Assembly: GCA_946480785.1 (NCBI GenBank)
Contig: CAMLLD010000003.1
Span: 62,001 to 126,000, forward strand
DNA: 64,000 nt
Source of the DNA: an uncultured Blastocatellia bacterium
Lineage (GTDB): Bacteria > Acidobacteriota > Blastocatellia > Pyrinomonadales > Pyrinomonadaceae
Direction: 5' to 3'
In this document: positions 34,157 through 42,511 of the stretch, one piece after another
Layout: each line of letters opens with the position of its first letter
Numbering within the stretch: the first letter of the stretch is position 1
Position numbers and translations under genes: made by a program
Notes under the pieces: model-generated
What the model was told of the DNA's origin: nothing
The model's input: only the letters and a program-made list of their open reading frames with translations
The model's database searches: none

Positions 34157-35389
34157 ATGTTCAAACCAAAATTAGACGTCGCCCCCGTGGCGGAGATCAG
34201 GAAGCACTTCCCCGCCCTCGAACGCGTTCACAATGGCTACCCGGTCGCTTACTTCGACGGTCCCGGTGGCACGCAGGTGCCGCGCTACGTCGTCGAGCAG
34301 ATGAGCGACTATCTTTATCATCACAACGCAAACACGCATTGGGCGTATCCGACGAGCGCCGAAACCGATGCCGCTCTGGCGCACGCGCGCGAAGTCTACG
34401 CCGACTTTCTGAACGCGTCGCCGGATGAAATCGTGTTCGGCGCGAACATGACGACGCTGACGTATCACTTGTCGCGCGCGTTGAGTATCAATTTTTCCGC
34501 GGGTGATGAAATTGTCGTGACGGAACTCGATCACCATGCGAACGTCGACACCTGGCGCAGGCTCGCGGTCGAGCGCGGCGTGACGATTCGCACTGTAGGT
34601 CTCGACACGGCGACCGGACAACTCGACTACAATGATTTTGAATGGCTGATTGGCCCACGAACGCGCGTCGTTGCGATCGGCGGCGCTTCAAATGCACTCG
34701 GCACGATCAATGATCTGCCACGAGTGATCGAGTTGGCCCATCGTGTCGGCGCGCTGGCGTTTGTTGATGCGGTGCACTACGCGCCGCACGTGTTGCTGGA
34801 CGTGAAAGCGCTCGATTGTGATTTCGTCGCGCTGTCGCCGTACAAGTTTTACGGGCCGCACATTGGCGTGCTTTGGGGCAAGGGCGCGTTGTTGCAGGAG
34901 ATCGATTTTCCGAAGCTTGTGCCGGCGGCGGATTACATCCCGGAGAATGCGGAGACGGGTACGCTGAACCAGGAAGGGATGGTTGGCGCGGCGGCGGCGA
35001 TCGAGTTTCTCGCGTCGCTCGGGAGTCGACAGACGCGACGAGAAAATTTGGAGAGTGTGTTCGCTGAGAAGCACGCGCGCAACATGCGTTTGTTCGCGCG
35101 TTTGTGGGAGGGTTTGAGTTCCTTACGCGGTGTGACGCTGTATGGACCACCACCGGACAGCGCGCGCACGCCGACGCTGGCATTTACGATCGCGGGACGT
35201 ACGTCTACGGAAGCCGCACGCGCGTTGGCGGAGAAGGGTTTGTTTCTCTCGCACGGCGACTTCTACGCGTGGACAGTCGTGGAACGGTTTGGTCTCGCGC
35301 CGGAAGGGTTTATTCGCGCGGGTTGTGCTTGTTACACGAACGAGGAAGAGATCGAGCGTTTGATCGCGGGGGTCGCTGAGTTGTGTTAA
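34157..35389 (+). CDS. Cysteine desulfurase-like PLP protein
   Basis: 410 residues, class V aminotransferase fold. The start resembles the VC1184-type family (PVAYFDGPGGTQVPRYVVEQ). The PLP lysine is in LSPYKFYGPHIGVLWG, preceded by ELDHHANVDTW. It probably removes sulphur from cysteine or acts on a related amino acid, but the family is not shown to feed Fe-S assembly, and no suf/isc genes are nearby. It is convergent with hom, sharing 4 nt at the stops. Confidence 0.82.
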   Translation: MFKPKLDVAPVAEIRKHFPALERVHNGYPVAYFDGPGGTQVPRYVVEQMSDYLYHHNANTHWAYPTSAETDAALAHAREVYADFLNASPDEIVFGANMTTLTYHLSRALSINFSAGDEIVVTELDHHANVDTWRRLAVERGVTIRTVGLDTATGQLDYNDFEWLIGPRTRVVAIGGASNALGTINDLPRVIELAHRVGALAFVDAVHYAPHVLLDVKALDCDFVALSPYKFYGPHIGVLWGKGALLQEIDFPKLVPAADYIPENAETGTLNQEGMVGAAAAIEFLASLGSRQTRRENLESVFAEKHARNMRLFARLWEGLSSLRGVTLYGPPPDSARTPTLAFTIAGRTSTEAARALAEKGLFLSHGDFYAWTVVERFGLAPEGFIRAGCACYTNEEEIERLIAGVAELC

Positions 35390-36402
35390 TCGTGGCTGGT
35401 AGGTCGTACGGCGTTGACGAAGTCGGCTAAGAGGCCGTAAGCGGTGCTTTGCAGGTTTGGACGGTGCGAAACGATCGTCAAACCGGGAATCGTGTCGAGC
35501 TCAAAGTGAATGGCGAGCGAAGTGCCGCGCACGTTGCCGAGCGGATCGGTGACGGCGATTTGTTCGGGTCTGACGATTGCGGTGATTGAGCCGTCAGCAT
35601 TCATCGTTGCGCGCGTTAACAGTTTGTAAGGCTTGCCTTCAGCGCGCGCCGCTTGTAGCGTTCTCGGTTCTAATCCGCGTATTCCTTCGCTTCGCACCGC
35701 ACTCGGCAACAGCAGCGTTTTCAAGATCACGCGCGACACGGCGCAGACTTTCATCACCGAGTCCCAGCCGTCGACGTCATGACTCGGATCGGTTTCCGCA
35801 ACGCCGAGTTCCTGCGCCGCCTTCACGCCTTCGGCAAAACTCCGGCCCGCTTCCATCGTTTCGAGAATGATGTTCGTGGTTGAGTTGAACACGGCGCTGA
35901 AGCCGCGGATCTTCACGGCCGGCAGTGTCTCGCGAAAGAGGGAAAACACGGGGGCGCTGTCCATCACCGTCGACTCAAACAGAAATCGTTTGCCGTGCGC
36001 GCGAGCGATCTCGTTCAACTCGTCAAACGCATAAACGATTGGCGCTTTGTTCGCCGTGATCGTATGCGCACCGGATTGCAGCGACGCGCGCAAGTAATCG
36101 ATCGCCGGTTGGCCGTTCTCGGGATTCAACGACGTCGTTTCGAAAACCACATCAGGTCGCGCCGTGGCGAGCCACTCGTCAATCCCATTCTGCGCCGGCG
36201 TCTGATCGTTTCCCGCCAACAACGCCGCGACATCGATCGCTTCATCCGTAGCGCGCCAACCCATGCGTCGCGTCGCAACACCCGCGATCTCCCATTCGAT
36301 GCCGTAGCTCTCGCGCAACTCGCCTGTCTTCGCCACGAGCAAACGCGCGAGGGCGCGGCCGACATTTCCAAAACCGAGGAAGCACAGTCTGAATCGTTTC
36401 AT
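35386..36402 (-). CDS. hom: Homoserine dehydrogenase
   Basis: 338 residues. The NAD(P) fold starts FLGFGNVGRALARLL. The catalytic region holds TITANKAPIVYAFDEL, ESTVMDSAPVFSL, GFSAVFNSTTNIILETME and DPSHDVDGWDSVMKVC, the residues that bind aspartate semialdehyde. It lacks a C-terminal ACT domain, so threonine feedback is likely absent. ATG 36402 follows a GGGA stretch; the longer frame (36477) would overlap thyA. It makes homoserine for threonine and methionine. Only 18 nt separate it from the divergent thyA start. Confidence 0.9.
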   Translation of the reverse strand: MKRFRLCFLGFGNVGRALARLLVAKTGELRESYGIEWEIAGVATRRMGWRATDEAIDVAALLAGNDQTPAQNGIDEWLATARPDVVFETTSLNPENGQPAIDYLRASLQSGAHTITANKAPIVYAFDELNEIARAHGKRFLFESTVMDSAPVFSLFRETLPAVKIRGFSAVFNSTTNIILETMEAGRSFAEGVKAAQELGVAETDPSHDVDGWDSVMKVCAVSRVILKTLLLPSAVRSEGIRGLEPRTLQAARAEGKPYKLLTRATMNADGSITAIVRPEQIAVTDPLGNVRGTSLAIHFELDTIPGLTIVSHRPNLQSTAYGLLADFVNAVRPTSHD

Positions 36403-36420
36403 GTATGATGTTCCCGTCGC

Positions 36421-37269
36421 ATGAAACAATATCACGATCTGCTGCGATCGATTCTGAAGAATGGCGTCGAGCACCACGACCGCACCGGTGTCGGCACGAT
36501 TTCACACTTCGGGTTTCAGACTCGTTTCGATCTGCGCGAAGGTTTTCCGATAGTCACGACGAAGCGTGTGCCGTTTCGTTGGGTGGCGGAAGAGTTGTTC
36601 TGGTTTCTTTCGGGAGATACGAGTGAAACGAACCTGCGTGCGAAGGGCGTCGATATCTGGGCCGAGTGGGCTGACGACGAACACACACGCAAGTTTGGCC
36701 GTCCGGCGGGAGATCTTGGACCAGTTTACGGGTATCTGTGGCGCTCGTTTGGCGGTGATTATCCGGAGAAGAACGGCGTCGATCAGATCGCGAAGCTGCT
36801 CGAACAGATCCGCACGAATCCTGATTCACGCCGGCTGATTGTGACGGGCTGGGATCCGCGTCAGGCGGATAATGTCGACTTGCCGCCGTGTCACACGCTG
36901 TTTCAGTTCAAGGTCGAGAGTGGCCGCGTGCTTCATTGTCAGCTTTATCAACGTTCGGCGGACGCGTTTCTCGGTGTGCCATTCAACATCAGTTCGTATG
37001 CGCTGCTGATGCATCTCATCGCGCACGTCACTGAACTGCAAGTCGGTGAGTTCGTCTACACGCTTGGCGACTATCACATTTACCAGAATCATCGCGAACA
37101 GGTGCAGGAGTTGTTGTCGCGCGAGCCGTTGCCGCTGCCGCAGTTGGAGATTAACGATCCGGAGCATCGTCTGCGCGGGCTCGAAGGTCTGCTCGCGTTC
37201 AAGTATGAACACCTGAATCTCATCGGATACAAATCTCACGGCAAGATCGCCGCGCCAGTGGCCGTATAA
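36421..37269 (+). CDS. thyA: Thymidylate synthase
   Basis: 282 residues. It methylates dUMP to dTMP with methylene-tetrahydrofolate. The active-site cysteine is in [13 protein letters not shown], and other conserved patches are [13 protein letters not shown] (N-terminal Arg region), [21 protein letters not shown] and [10 protein letters not shown]. Nearly every family residue can be read. It is followed after 3 nt by folA, whose product recycles the dihydrofolate it makes, a classical pair. Confidence 0.97.
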   Translation: MKQYHDLLRSILKNGVEHHDRTGVGTISHFGFQTRFDLREGFPIVTTKRVPFRWVAEELFWFLSGDTSETNLRAKGVDIWAEWADDEHTRKFGRPAGDLGPVYGYLWRSFGGDYPEKNGVDQIAKLLEQIRTNPDSRRLIVTGWDPRQADNVDLPPCHTLFQFKVESGRVLHCQLYQRSADAFLGVPFNISSYALLMHLIAHVTELQVGEFVYTLGDYHIYQNHREQVQELLSREPLPLPQLEINDPEHRLRGLEGLLAFKYEHLNLIGYKSHGKIAAPVAV

Positions 37270-37272
37270 ATC

Positions 37273-37746
37273 ATGATCATCGGGATTGCAGCAGTGGATC
37301 GTCAGGGGGCGATTGGGAAGGGCGGGAAGCTGCCGTGGCATTACTCTGCCGATATGAAGTTTTTTCGCGAGACGACGACGGGGCATGCGGTGGTGATGGG
37401 GCGCAAGACGTGGCTCACGTTGGGTAAGCCGTTGAAGAACCGCCTCAACATCGTGTTGAGTCGGGATCCGAGTATTGAGCCGCAGGAATCGTTGCTGGTG
37501 CTGAGCGATGTGGATGCGGTGTTGTCGTTGAATGAGTCGTTGACGACGGACTTGTTCGTGATTGGCGGCGCGCAGGTTTATGAGGCGTTTCTGCCGCGTA
37601 TTGAGAAATGGATCATCACGGAAGTGCCGCTCACCGTGAAGGGGGCTGATACTTTTATGCCGCAGGGTTACCTGGAAAACTTCGACGAAACGCACTCGCA
37701 GTCTATCGGTGACGGCTTAACCGTAAAGTTTTACTACCGCCTTTAA
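37273..37746 (+). CDS. folA: Dihydrofolate reductase
   Basis: 157 residues. Reduces dihydrofolate to tetrahydrofolate with NADPH. IAAVDRQGAIGKGGKLPWH is the nucleotide and Met20-loop region, the catalytic acid is the Asp in SADMKFF, VVMGRKTWLTLG binds NADPH, and FVIGGAQVYEAFLP closes the fold. It directly follows thyA in an operon. Its stop overlaps the convergent radA stop by 4 nt. Confidence 0.96.
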   Translation: MIIGIAAVDRQGAIGKGGKLPWHYSADMKFFRETTTGHAVVMGRKTWLTLGKPLKNRLNIVLSRDPSIEPQESLLVLSDVDAVLSLNESLTTDLFVIGGAQVYEAFLPRIEKWIITEVPLTVKGADTFMPQGYLENFDETHSQSIGDGLTVKFYYRL

Positions 37747-39098
37747 AACAACTCTTCCAATGCTTCGTCAACACTCTTCACGCCAACCACACGCACCCCA
37801 AGCAAACGTTCGAGTCCAACCACATTCGACGCAGGCATCACGATCTTTTTAAAACCGAGCGCCTGTGCTTCGCGCGCGCGTACGGAAGCCTGCATCGCGC
37901 CGCGCACTTCGCCTGTTAGTCCGACTTCGCCGAACACCGCTGTGTGCGGATCGATCGTGGTGTTCTTGAAACTCGACGCGATCGCGGTGACGACGCCGAG
38001 GTCCGCTGCGGGTTCATCGACTTCCAAACCACCGGCGATGTTGACGAACACGTCGTCGCCGGTGAGTTGCATGCCCGAGCGCTTCTCGAGCATCGCGATC
38101 AACAAAGCAACACGGTTCTGGTCCAGGCCCTGTGTCATGCGCCGCCCGGTGCCGTACTTGTTTCCCGAAACGAGCGCCTGGATCTCGACGAGCAACGGGC
38201 GCGTGCCTTCCATGCACGCCGTCACGATCGAACCCGCAACATTCTGCGGCCGCTCCTGCAAAAACATTTGCGACGGGTTCGCGACCGGCATCAGTCCGCG
38301 GCCCGTCATCTCAAACACACCGACTTCGTTCGCCGCGCCGTAGCGGTTCTTCACCGCACGCACGATGCGATGATTGTGATGTCGCTCGCCTTCGAAGTAG
38401 AGCACAGTGTCGACGATGTGTTCGAGCACTTTTGGTCCGGCGATCGAGCCTTCCTTCGTGATGTGGCCGATGAGAAACACGGGGATGCCGCGGTTCTTCG
38501 CGAGCAGGAGAAACTGATGGGCCACTTCCCTCACCTGCGACACCGAACCGGGCGCGGATTCGATCGCACTCGAGAAGACTGTTTGGATAGAGTCGACGAT
38601 AACGGCGCCGGGTTTGAGTCGTTCGATTTCGCGAAAAATGTTTTCGAGGTTGGTTTCGGGAAGCAGAAAGACGTTTTTCGCGGTGACAGCGAGGCGTTCG
38701 CCGCGCAGTTTGATCTGGCGTTCTGACTCTTCGCCCGAGACGTAGAGTACGAGCGTTTCGGTGTCGCTCAGTTTGTCGGCGACCTGCAGCAGCAGCGTAC
38801 TCTTGCCGATGCCGGGATCGCCGCTGATGAGAACGAGTGTGCCGGGAACGATGCCGCCGCCGAGGACGCGGTCGAATTCCGTCACGCCGGAGGGCAGGCG
38901 ACGATCGTCCTGCGGCTCGATCTCGTTAAAAGCGATCGCGCTGACTTCGCGCAGTTTGAATCCACTGTTGCGGCGTGAGGTTTGACTTTTTTCCTCAACC
39001 AGCGAGTTCCACTCACCACACTCGGGACACTTGCCAAGCCATTTGCCTGACTGGTGCCCACAGTTTTGGCAAACGAATAGTGTTTCGACCTTTTTCAC
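37743..39098 (-). CDS. radA: DNA repair protein RadA (Sms)
   Basis: 451 residues. An N-terminal four-cysteine zinc finger (FVCQNCGHQSGKWLGKCPEC) is followed by a RecA-like ATPase with Walker A GDPGIGKSTLL, the RadA-specific KNRYG motif (VKNRYGAANEVGVF) and a C-terminal Lon-protease-like domain (INIAGGLEVDEPAADLGVV). It helps branch migration in recombination. The start is GTG 39098. It is the third gene of gdhA-arsC-like-radA, 15 nt after the ArsC-like stop. Confidence 0.95.
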   Translation of the reverse strand: MKKVETLFVCQNCGHQSGKWLGKCPECGEWNSLVEEKSQTSRRNSGFKLREVSAIAFNEIEPQDDRRLPSGVTEFDRVLGGGIVPGTLVLISGDPGIGKSTLLLQVADKLSDTETLVLYVSGEESERQIKLRGERLAVTAKNVFLLPETNLENIFREIERLKPGAVIVDSIQTVFSSAIESAPGSVSQVREVAHQFLLLAKNRGIPVFLIGHITKEGSIAGPKVLEHIVDTVLYFEGERHHNHRIVRAVKNRYGAANEVGVFEMTGRGLMPVANPSQMFLQERPQNVAGSIVTACMEGTRPLLVEIQALVSGNKYGTGRRMTQGLDQNRVALLIAMLEKRSGMQLTGDDVFVNIAGGLEVDEPAADLGVVTAIASSFKNTTIDPHTAVFGEVGLTGEVRGAMQASVRAREAQALGFKKIVMPASNVVGLERLLGVRVVGVKSVDEALEELF

Positions 39099-39113
39099 AG
39101 ATAAGAACGGATC

Positions 39114-39467
39114 CTACAACAACTCTTTCACGTTTTCGGTGGGGCGGCCGAGGACTGCGCGGTCGCCGCGTTCTACGATCGGCCGCTGCAGCAGGTCAGG
39201 GTATTCGACCATCAGTCCGATCAACTCGCTGTCGCTCAACTCACGCTCCCCAAGGCCCAGCTCTTTATAAATCGCCTCGCCCTTGCGCAACAGCTCGCGC
39301 GGTTTGATATTCATCTTGCGCACTAACTCCGTGAGCTTCTTCTTGCTCAAGGGCTCGACGTAGTAATTTACTTTTTCAAACGGAACGCCGCTCTCCCGGA
39401 GCAGCTTGTCCATCTCGCGACACTTCGTTCAAGTCGGCTTTTCGTAAACCGTAATTTTGTCTGCCAT
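39114..39467 (-). CDS. ArsC-family putative selenoprotein with in-frame UGA at the redox site
   Basis: 117 residues if the UGA is read as selenocysteine. The N-terminus MADKITVYEKPT is followed by UGA (39431-39429, codon 13), then TKCREMDKLL. ArsC/Spx-type thioredoxin-fold proteins have Cys at precisely this spot (KPTCTKCRE), so the site reads U13-x-x-C16. The rest is normal ArsC/Spx: FEKVNYYVEPLSKKKL, KPRELLRKGEA, DSELIGLMVEYPDLLQRPIV and the conserved RP/RAVLGRP basic patch. A SECIS-like hairpin lies 24-42 nt after the UGA. The start follows the gdhA stop by 3 nt. A shortened version from ATG 39413 would lack the first strand and the first redox residue. A plain nonsense mutation is the alternative; the preserved downstream frame argues against decay. 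Confidence 0.75.
39387..39405 (-). promoter_or_regulatory. SECIS-like stem-loop
   Basis: On the minus strand GCTGCTC (39405-39399) pairs with GAGCGGC (39393-39387): seven base pairs including one G-U. The 5-nt apical loop is CGGGA, with G in its second position. The loop begins 31 nt after the UGA, inside the range known for bacterial SECIS elements (about 16-37 nt). It lies within the coding region, as bacterial SECIS elements do. Confidence 0.6.
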
Positions 39468-39470
39468 GAC

Positions 39471-40739
39471 TTATGGAAAGATCCCCCTCACGCTCGTTGC
39501 TTCCGCCACGCGGCCGACGGCGAGAATGTACGCGCCGGTGCGCAAGTCCGTGTTGTAACGCTGCGACATATCGTGCACTGAATTGAACGCTGTGCGAATC
39601 GTCTCTTCGAGTGTCTTGTTGATCTGATCTTCAGGCCAGAAGAACGAATTTTGATCCTGCACCCACTCATAATAACTGACCGTGACGCCGCCCGCATTCG
39701 CGAGAATGTCCGGCACGAGCAACACGTCCTGATCCTCCAGCACGCGATCCGCGCCCGGCGTCGTTGGTCCATTCGCCAACTCCGCGATGATCTTGGCTTT
39801 GACGGTGCCGACGTTCTTCATCGTGATCGCGTTCTCCAACGCAGACGGCAACAGAATATCGCAATCGACCCCGATCACGTCGTCACAAGGCATTTCTTTC
39901 GTACCAGGCAGTCCGGCCAGCGCGCCCGTCTGCGCCTTGTGCTTCAACGCCGCCGGCACGTCGATCCCGCTCTCCGCATAAACCGCGACTCTCGAATCAC
40001 ACGCCGCGATCACTTTCGCGCCGTCTTCCGCCACCAGCCGCGCGATGTTCGCACCCGCATTGCCAAAGCCGTGAACGGACACCCGCGCGCCCTTCATATC
40101 CATGCCCTTCACGCGACACGCTTCGCGCAACGCATAAAGACAACCACGCGCGGTCGCTTCCGCGCGTCCCTGCGAACCGCCGAGTGAAATCGGCTTGCCA
40201 GTGACGACACCGAGCTCCGTGTGACCGCGCACCATCGAGATCGTGTCCATGATCCACGCCATCGTCTGCTCGTCAGTGTAAACATCGGGCGCGGGAATAT
40301 CGCGGTCTGGTCCAATGATCGGCGCGATCTCAAACGCGTAGCGCCGCGTCAGCCGCTCGAGCTCGTTGCGCGAAAGACTCTTCGGATCGCAAACCACACC
40401 ACCTTTGCCGCCGCCGTAAGGAATGCCCACAGTGGCGCACTTCCACGTCATCCACGAAGCGAGTGCTTTGACTTCATCGAGCGACACGTTGGGGTGATAA
40501 CGAATGCCACCCTTTGCTGGGCCACGCGCGATGTTGTGTTGAACGCGGTAACCTTCAAACACCTGGACGTCACCGCCGTCCATCTTCACCGGAATCGAGA
40601 CAATCAACTGCCGCTTCGCATTCTGCAACACGTGTCGCATTGACTGATCTAGGTCGAGGTAATCGGCGGCGCGATTGAACTGCTGTTTGGCAATTTCGAA
40701 GGGATTGAGTTCTTCCTGATACGCCTGTTGGGTCGCCAT
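39471..40739 (-). CDS. gdhA: Glutamate dehydrogenase (Glu/Leu/Phe/Val family)
   Basis: 422 residues from ATG 40739, which has AGGAG 8 nt upstream; the longer frame adds unrelated sequence. The catalytic lysine region is GPAKGGIRYHPNVSLDE and PYGGGKGGVVCDPKSLS. The NAD(P) domain starts VSVHGFGNAGANIARLVAEDG. It interconverts glutamate and 2-oxoglutarate plus ammonia. It heads the transcript that continues with the ArsC-like gene and radA. Confidence 0.95.
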   Translation of the reverse strand: MATQQAYQEELNPFEIAKQQFNRAADYLDLDQSMRHVLQNAKRQLIVSIPVKMDGGDVQVFEGYRVQHNIARGPAKGGIRYHPNVSLDEVKALASWMTWKCATVGIPYGGGKGGVVCDPKSLSRNELERLTRRYAFEIAPIIGPDRDIPAPDVYTDEQTMAWIMDTISMVRGHTELGVVTGKPISLGGSQGRAEATARGCLYALREACRVKGMDMKGARVSVHGFGNAGANIARLVAEDGAKVIAACDSRVAVYAESGIDVPAALKHKAQTGALAGLPGTKEMPCDDVIGVDCDILLPSALENAITMKNVGTVKAKIIAELANGPTTPGADRVLEDQDVLLVPDILANAGGVTVSYYEWVQDQNSFFWPEDQINKTLEETIRTAFNSVHDMSQRYNTDLRTGAYILAVGRVAEATSVRGIFP

Positions 40740-40914
40740 GCATCCGCTCCTGGTAGGGTTTAGGGTGTGGAGAGCGCCGCTAATCCTATGTGGTCGGGGT
40801 TCAGAGTTCAAGCTGCCGAATAACTCATTGGGAACCCGCCGCGGCCGCCGGTGTCTAATGGAACCGTGTAAGCTCCCGCGACCCGATGGCACCGGCAACT
40901 AGCGGAGGAACTCG

Positions 40915-41721
40915 ATGTTTAATAACCTGATTGAATCCAGTTCGCATAAGAAGGAGTACAAGCGACGCGGATCGTTCCTGCTCTTTACCGGCGCCACTTA
41001 CCTCGTGTTGTTCGTGATTGCAGGCGTAGCGAGTATCTACGCTTACGACGCGCACCTCGAAGCGCAGACGACGGAAATGATCACCATCTTGTCACCGCAG
41101 GAGATTGTTCCCGAACAACCACAGCCACAACCAGCCGCCCGCCCCGATCGTCCGCGACCGGCTAACAACAACGAAACCACGGTACCGGAACGCGCTGTAG
41201 CGATGCTGAGCGTGAACCATCCGGAAGTCGTGCCCGACGCTATTTCCGCCACGCGCAGCACAAACCTGCCGTTACCCGAGCACGGGACAGCGATTATCAC
41301 GGGACGTGACCGCGACCCATCGGCGATCGGTGGTCCAGGAGTTCCAGTTCCCGGCGGCGCTCAAGTGGTCCAACCACCGCACGTCGTAATTCCAGACCAG
41401 CCGCCGCCGCCAGCGCCTGAGCCACCAAAGCCGCCGAAGATCGTCAGCAAAGGAGTGATCACTAGCCAGGCGATCTCTTTACCGAGACCTGTTTACCCGG
41501 AGCTTGCCAAACGAATGCGTATCCAGGGCACAGTCAGCGTTCAGGTGCTGGTTGACGTCGATGGGCGGGTGATCTCAGCGAAAGCGTTGAGTGGCAGTCC
41601 GTTCCTGACGGTCGAAGCGCAAAAGGCAGCGCTGCAAGCTCGCTTTTCGCCAACGCTGCTTAGCGATCAGCCGGTGAAGGTTTCAGGCGTGATTACTTAC
41701 AACTTCGTGCTGGGTAATTAA
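40915..41721 (+). CDS. TonB-family energy transducer
   Basis: 268 residues. One transmembrane helix near the N-terminus (FLLFTGATYLVLFVIAGVA) is followed by a Pro-rich periplasmic spacer (PEQPQPQPAARPDRPRPAN, PDQPPPPAPEPPKPPK) and a C-terminal TonB domain (PVYPELAKRMRIQGTVSVQV, LSGSPFLTVEAQKAAL). It passes inner-membrane proton-motive energy to outer-membrane receptors or acts in stress/transport. GGAGGA precedes the ATG. It is divergent from gdhA, 175 nt away. Confidence 0.92.
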   Translation: MFNNLIESSSHKKEYKRRGSFLLFTGATYLVLFVIAGVASIYAYDAHLEAQTTEMITILSPQEIVPEQPQPQPAARPDRPRPANNNETTVPERAVAMLSVNHPEVVPDAISATRSTNLPLPEHGTAIITGRDRDPSAIGGPGVPVPGGAQVVQPPHVVIPDQPPPPAPEPPKPPKIVSKGVITSQAISLPRPVYPELAKRMRIQGTVSVQVLVDVDGRVISAKALSGSPFLTVEAQKAALQARFSPTLLSDQPVKVSGVITYNFVLGN

Positions 41722-41800
41722 GGAAGTCCTACCCCAAGCAAAGAGGTACGAGGCCGCCTGGCTCTCGTACCTCTCCCGCCGTCAGGAATAATCCGTTAAC

Positions 41801-42502
41801 TCAAATCGTTTCCGCCCAACGCGCGATCTCGTCCATCGCGTTTTCGTAAACCTGTGGTTGGTCCACGCCAAACTTCTTCGGCGCTTTGAACGAATGATCG
41901 CCGCCTTCGATCGCGTAGATCTTCGCAGGCGGACGAAGGTTCTTCACGAATGGTTGAATCTCGTCCGGCGTCCCGAGCGCGTCGCGCGTCCCCTGCACAA
42001 ACAGCATCGGCTTCTGAATGTGCTCCAGATGTTCGACGCGCAGCTTCGCGGGATTGCCCGGCGGATGTAACGGGTAACCGAGAAACACGAGCCCGCTCAC
42101 ATCCAACGCGAGCGGCGCTTCTTCACGCGCCGCGACCACCTGCGACGCGATGCGGCCGCCCATCGACTTCCCGCCAACAACCAAACGGTTCGACTTCAGT
42201 TTGCGATGCTTCGCGATCGCTTCGATCACCGCACGAAAGCACGACTCGAGTTTCGGCTTTTGATCGGGAACTGAACGTCCCTGCTCCATGTAGATGAAGT
42301 TGAACGTCATCACATCCAGCCCGCGCTCTGCGAGACCGCGGGCAAACATGCGCATGAAACCGCTCAACTGGTTCGCGCCCGCGCCGTGGCCCAACAAAGC
42401 GGTCAGCCCGGCGCGAATCTTTTTCGCCGCCGGATAAAGCAGCGCGGTCACAGATTCCTGCTCGTTAACTTTGATTGTCAGTTGCTCGGTTTCGTCTGTC
42501 AT
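41801..42502 (-). CDS. Alpha/beta hydrolase (TEX30/KANL3-like)
   Basis: 233 residues. The nucleophile elbow is VVGGKSMGGRIASQ (G-x-S-x-G), the oxyanion region LLGHGAGANQLSGFM, and the C-terminal His lies in IEGGDHSFKAP. The Asp before it is in FVQGTRDALGTPDEIQPF. The substrate is unknown; bacterial relatives are esterase-like. It lies 9 nt downstream of the LysM-lysozyme-like gene on the same strand, so the two form one transcript. Confidence 0.85.
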   Translation of the reverse strand: MTDETEQLTIKVNEQESVTALLYPAAKKIRAGLTALLGHGAGANQLSGFMRMFARGLAERGLDVMTFNFIYMEQGRSVPDQKPKLESCFRAVIEAIAKHRKLKSNRLVVGGKSMGGRIASQVVAAREEAPLALDVSGLVFLGYPLHPPGNPAKLRVEHLEHIQKPMLFVQGTRDALGTPDEIQPFVKNLRPPAKIYAIEGGDHSFKAPKKFGVDQPQVYENAMDEIARWAETI

Positions 42503-42511
42503 CGTGTGGGT

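Noticed and set aside
39429..39431. Reading the TGA in the ArsC-like gene as a simple nonsense mutation
   Set aside because: Not fully excluded, but the position at the redox residue, intact downstream frame and SECIS-like hairpin make recoding more likely.
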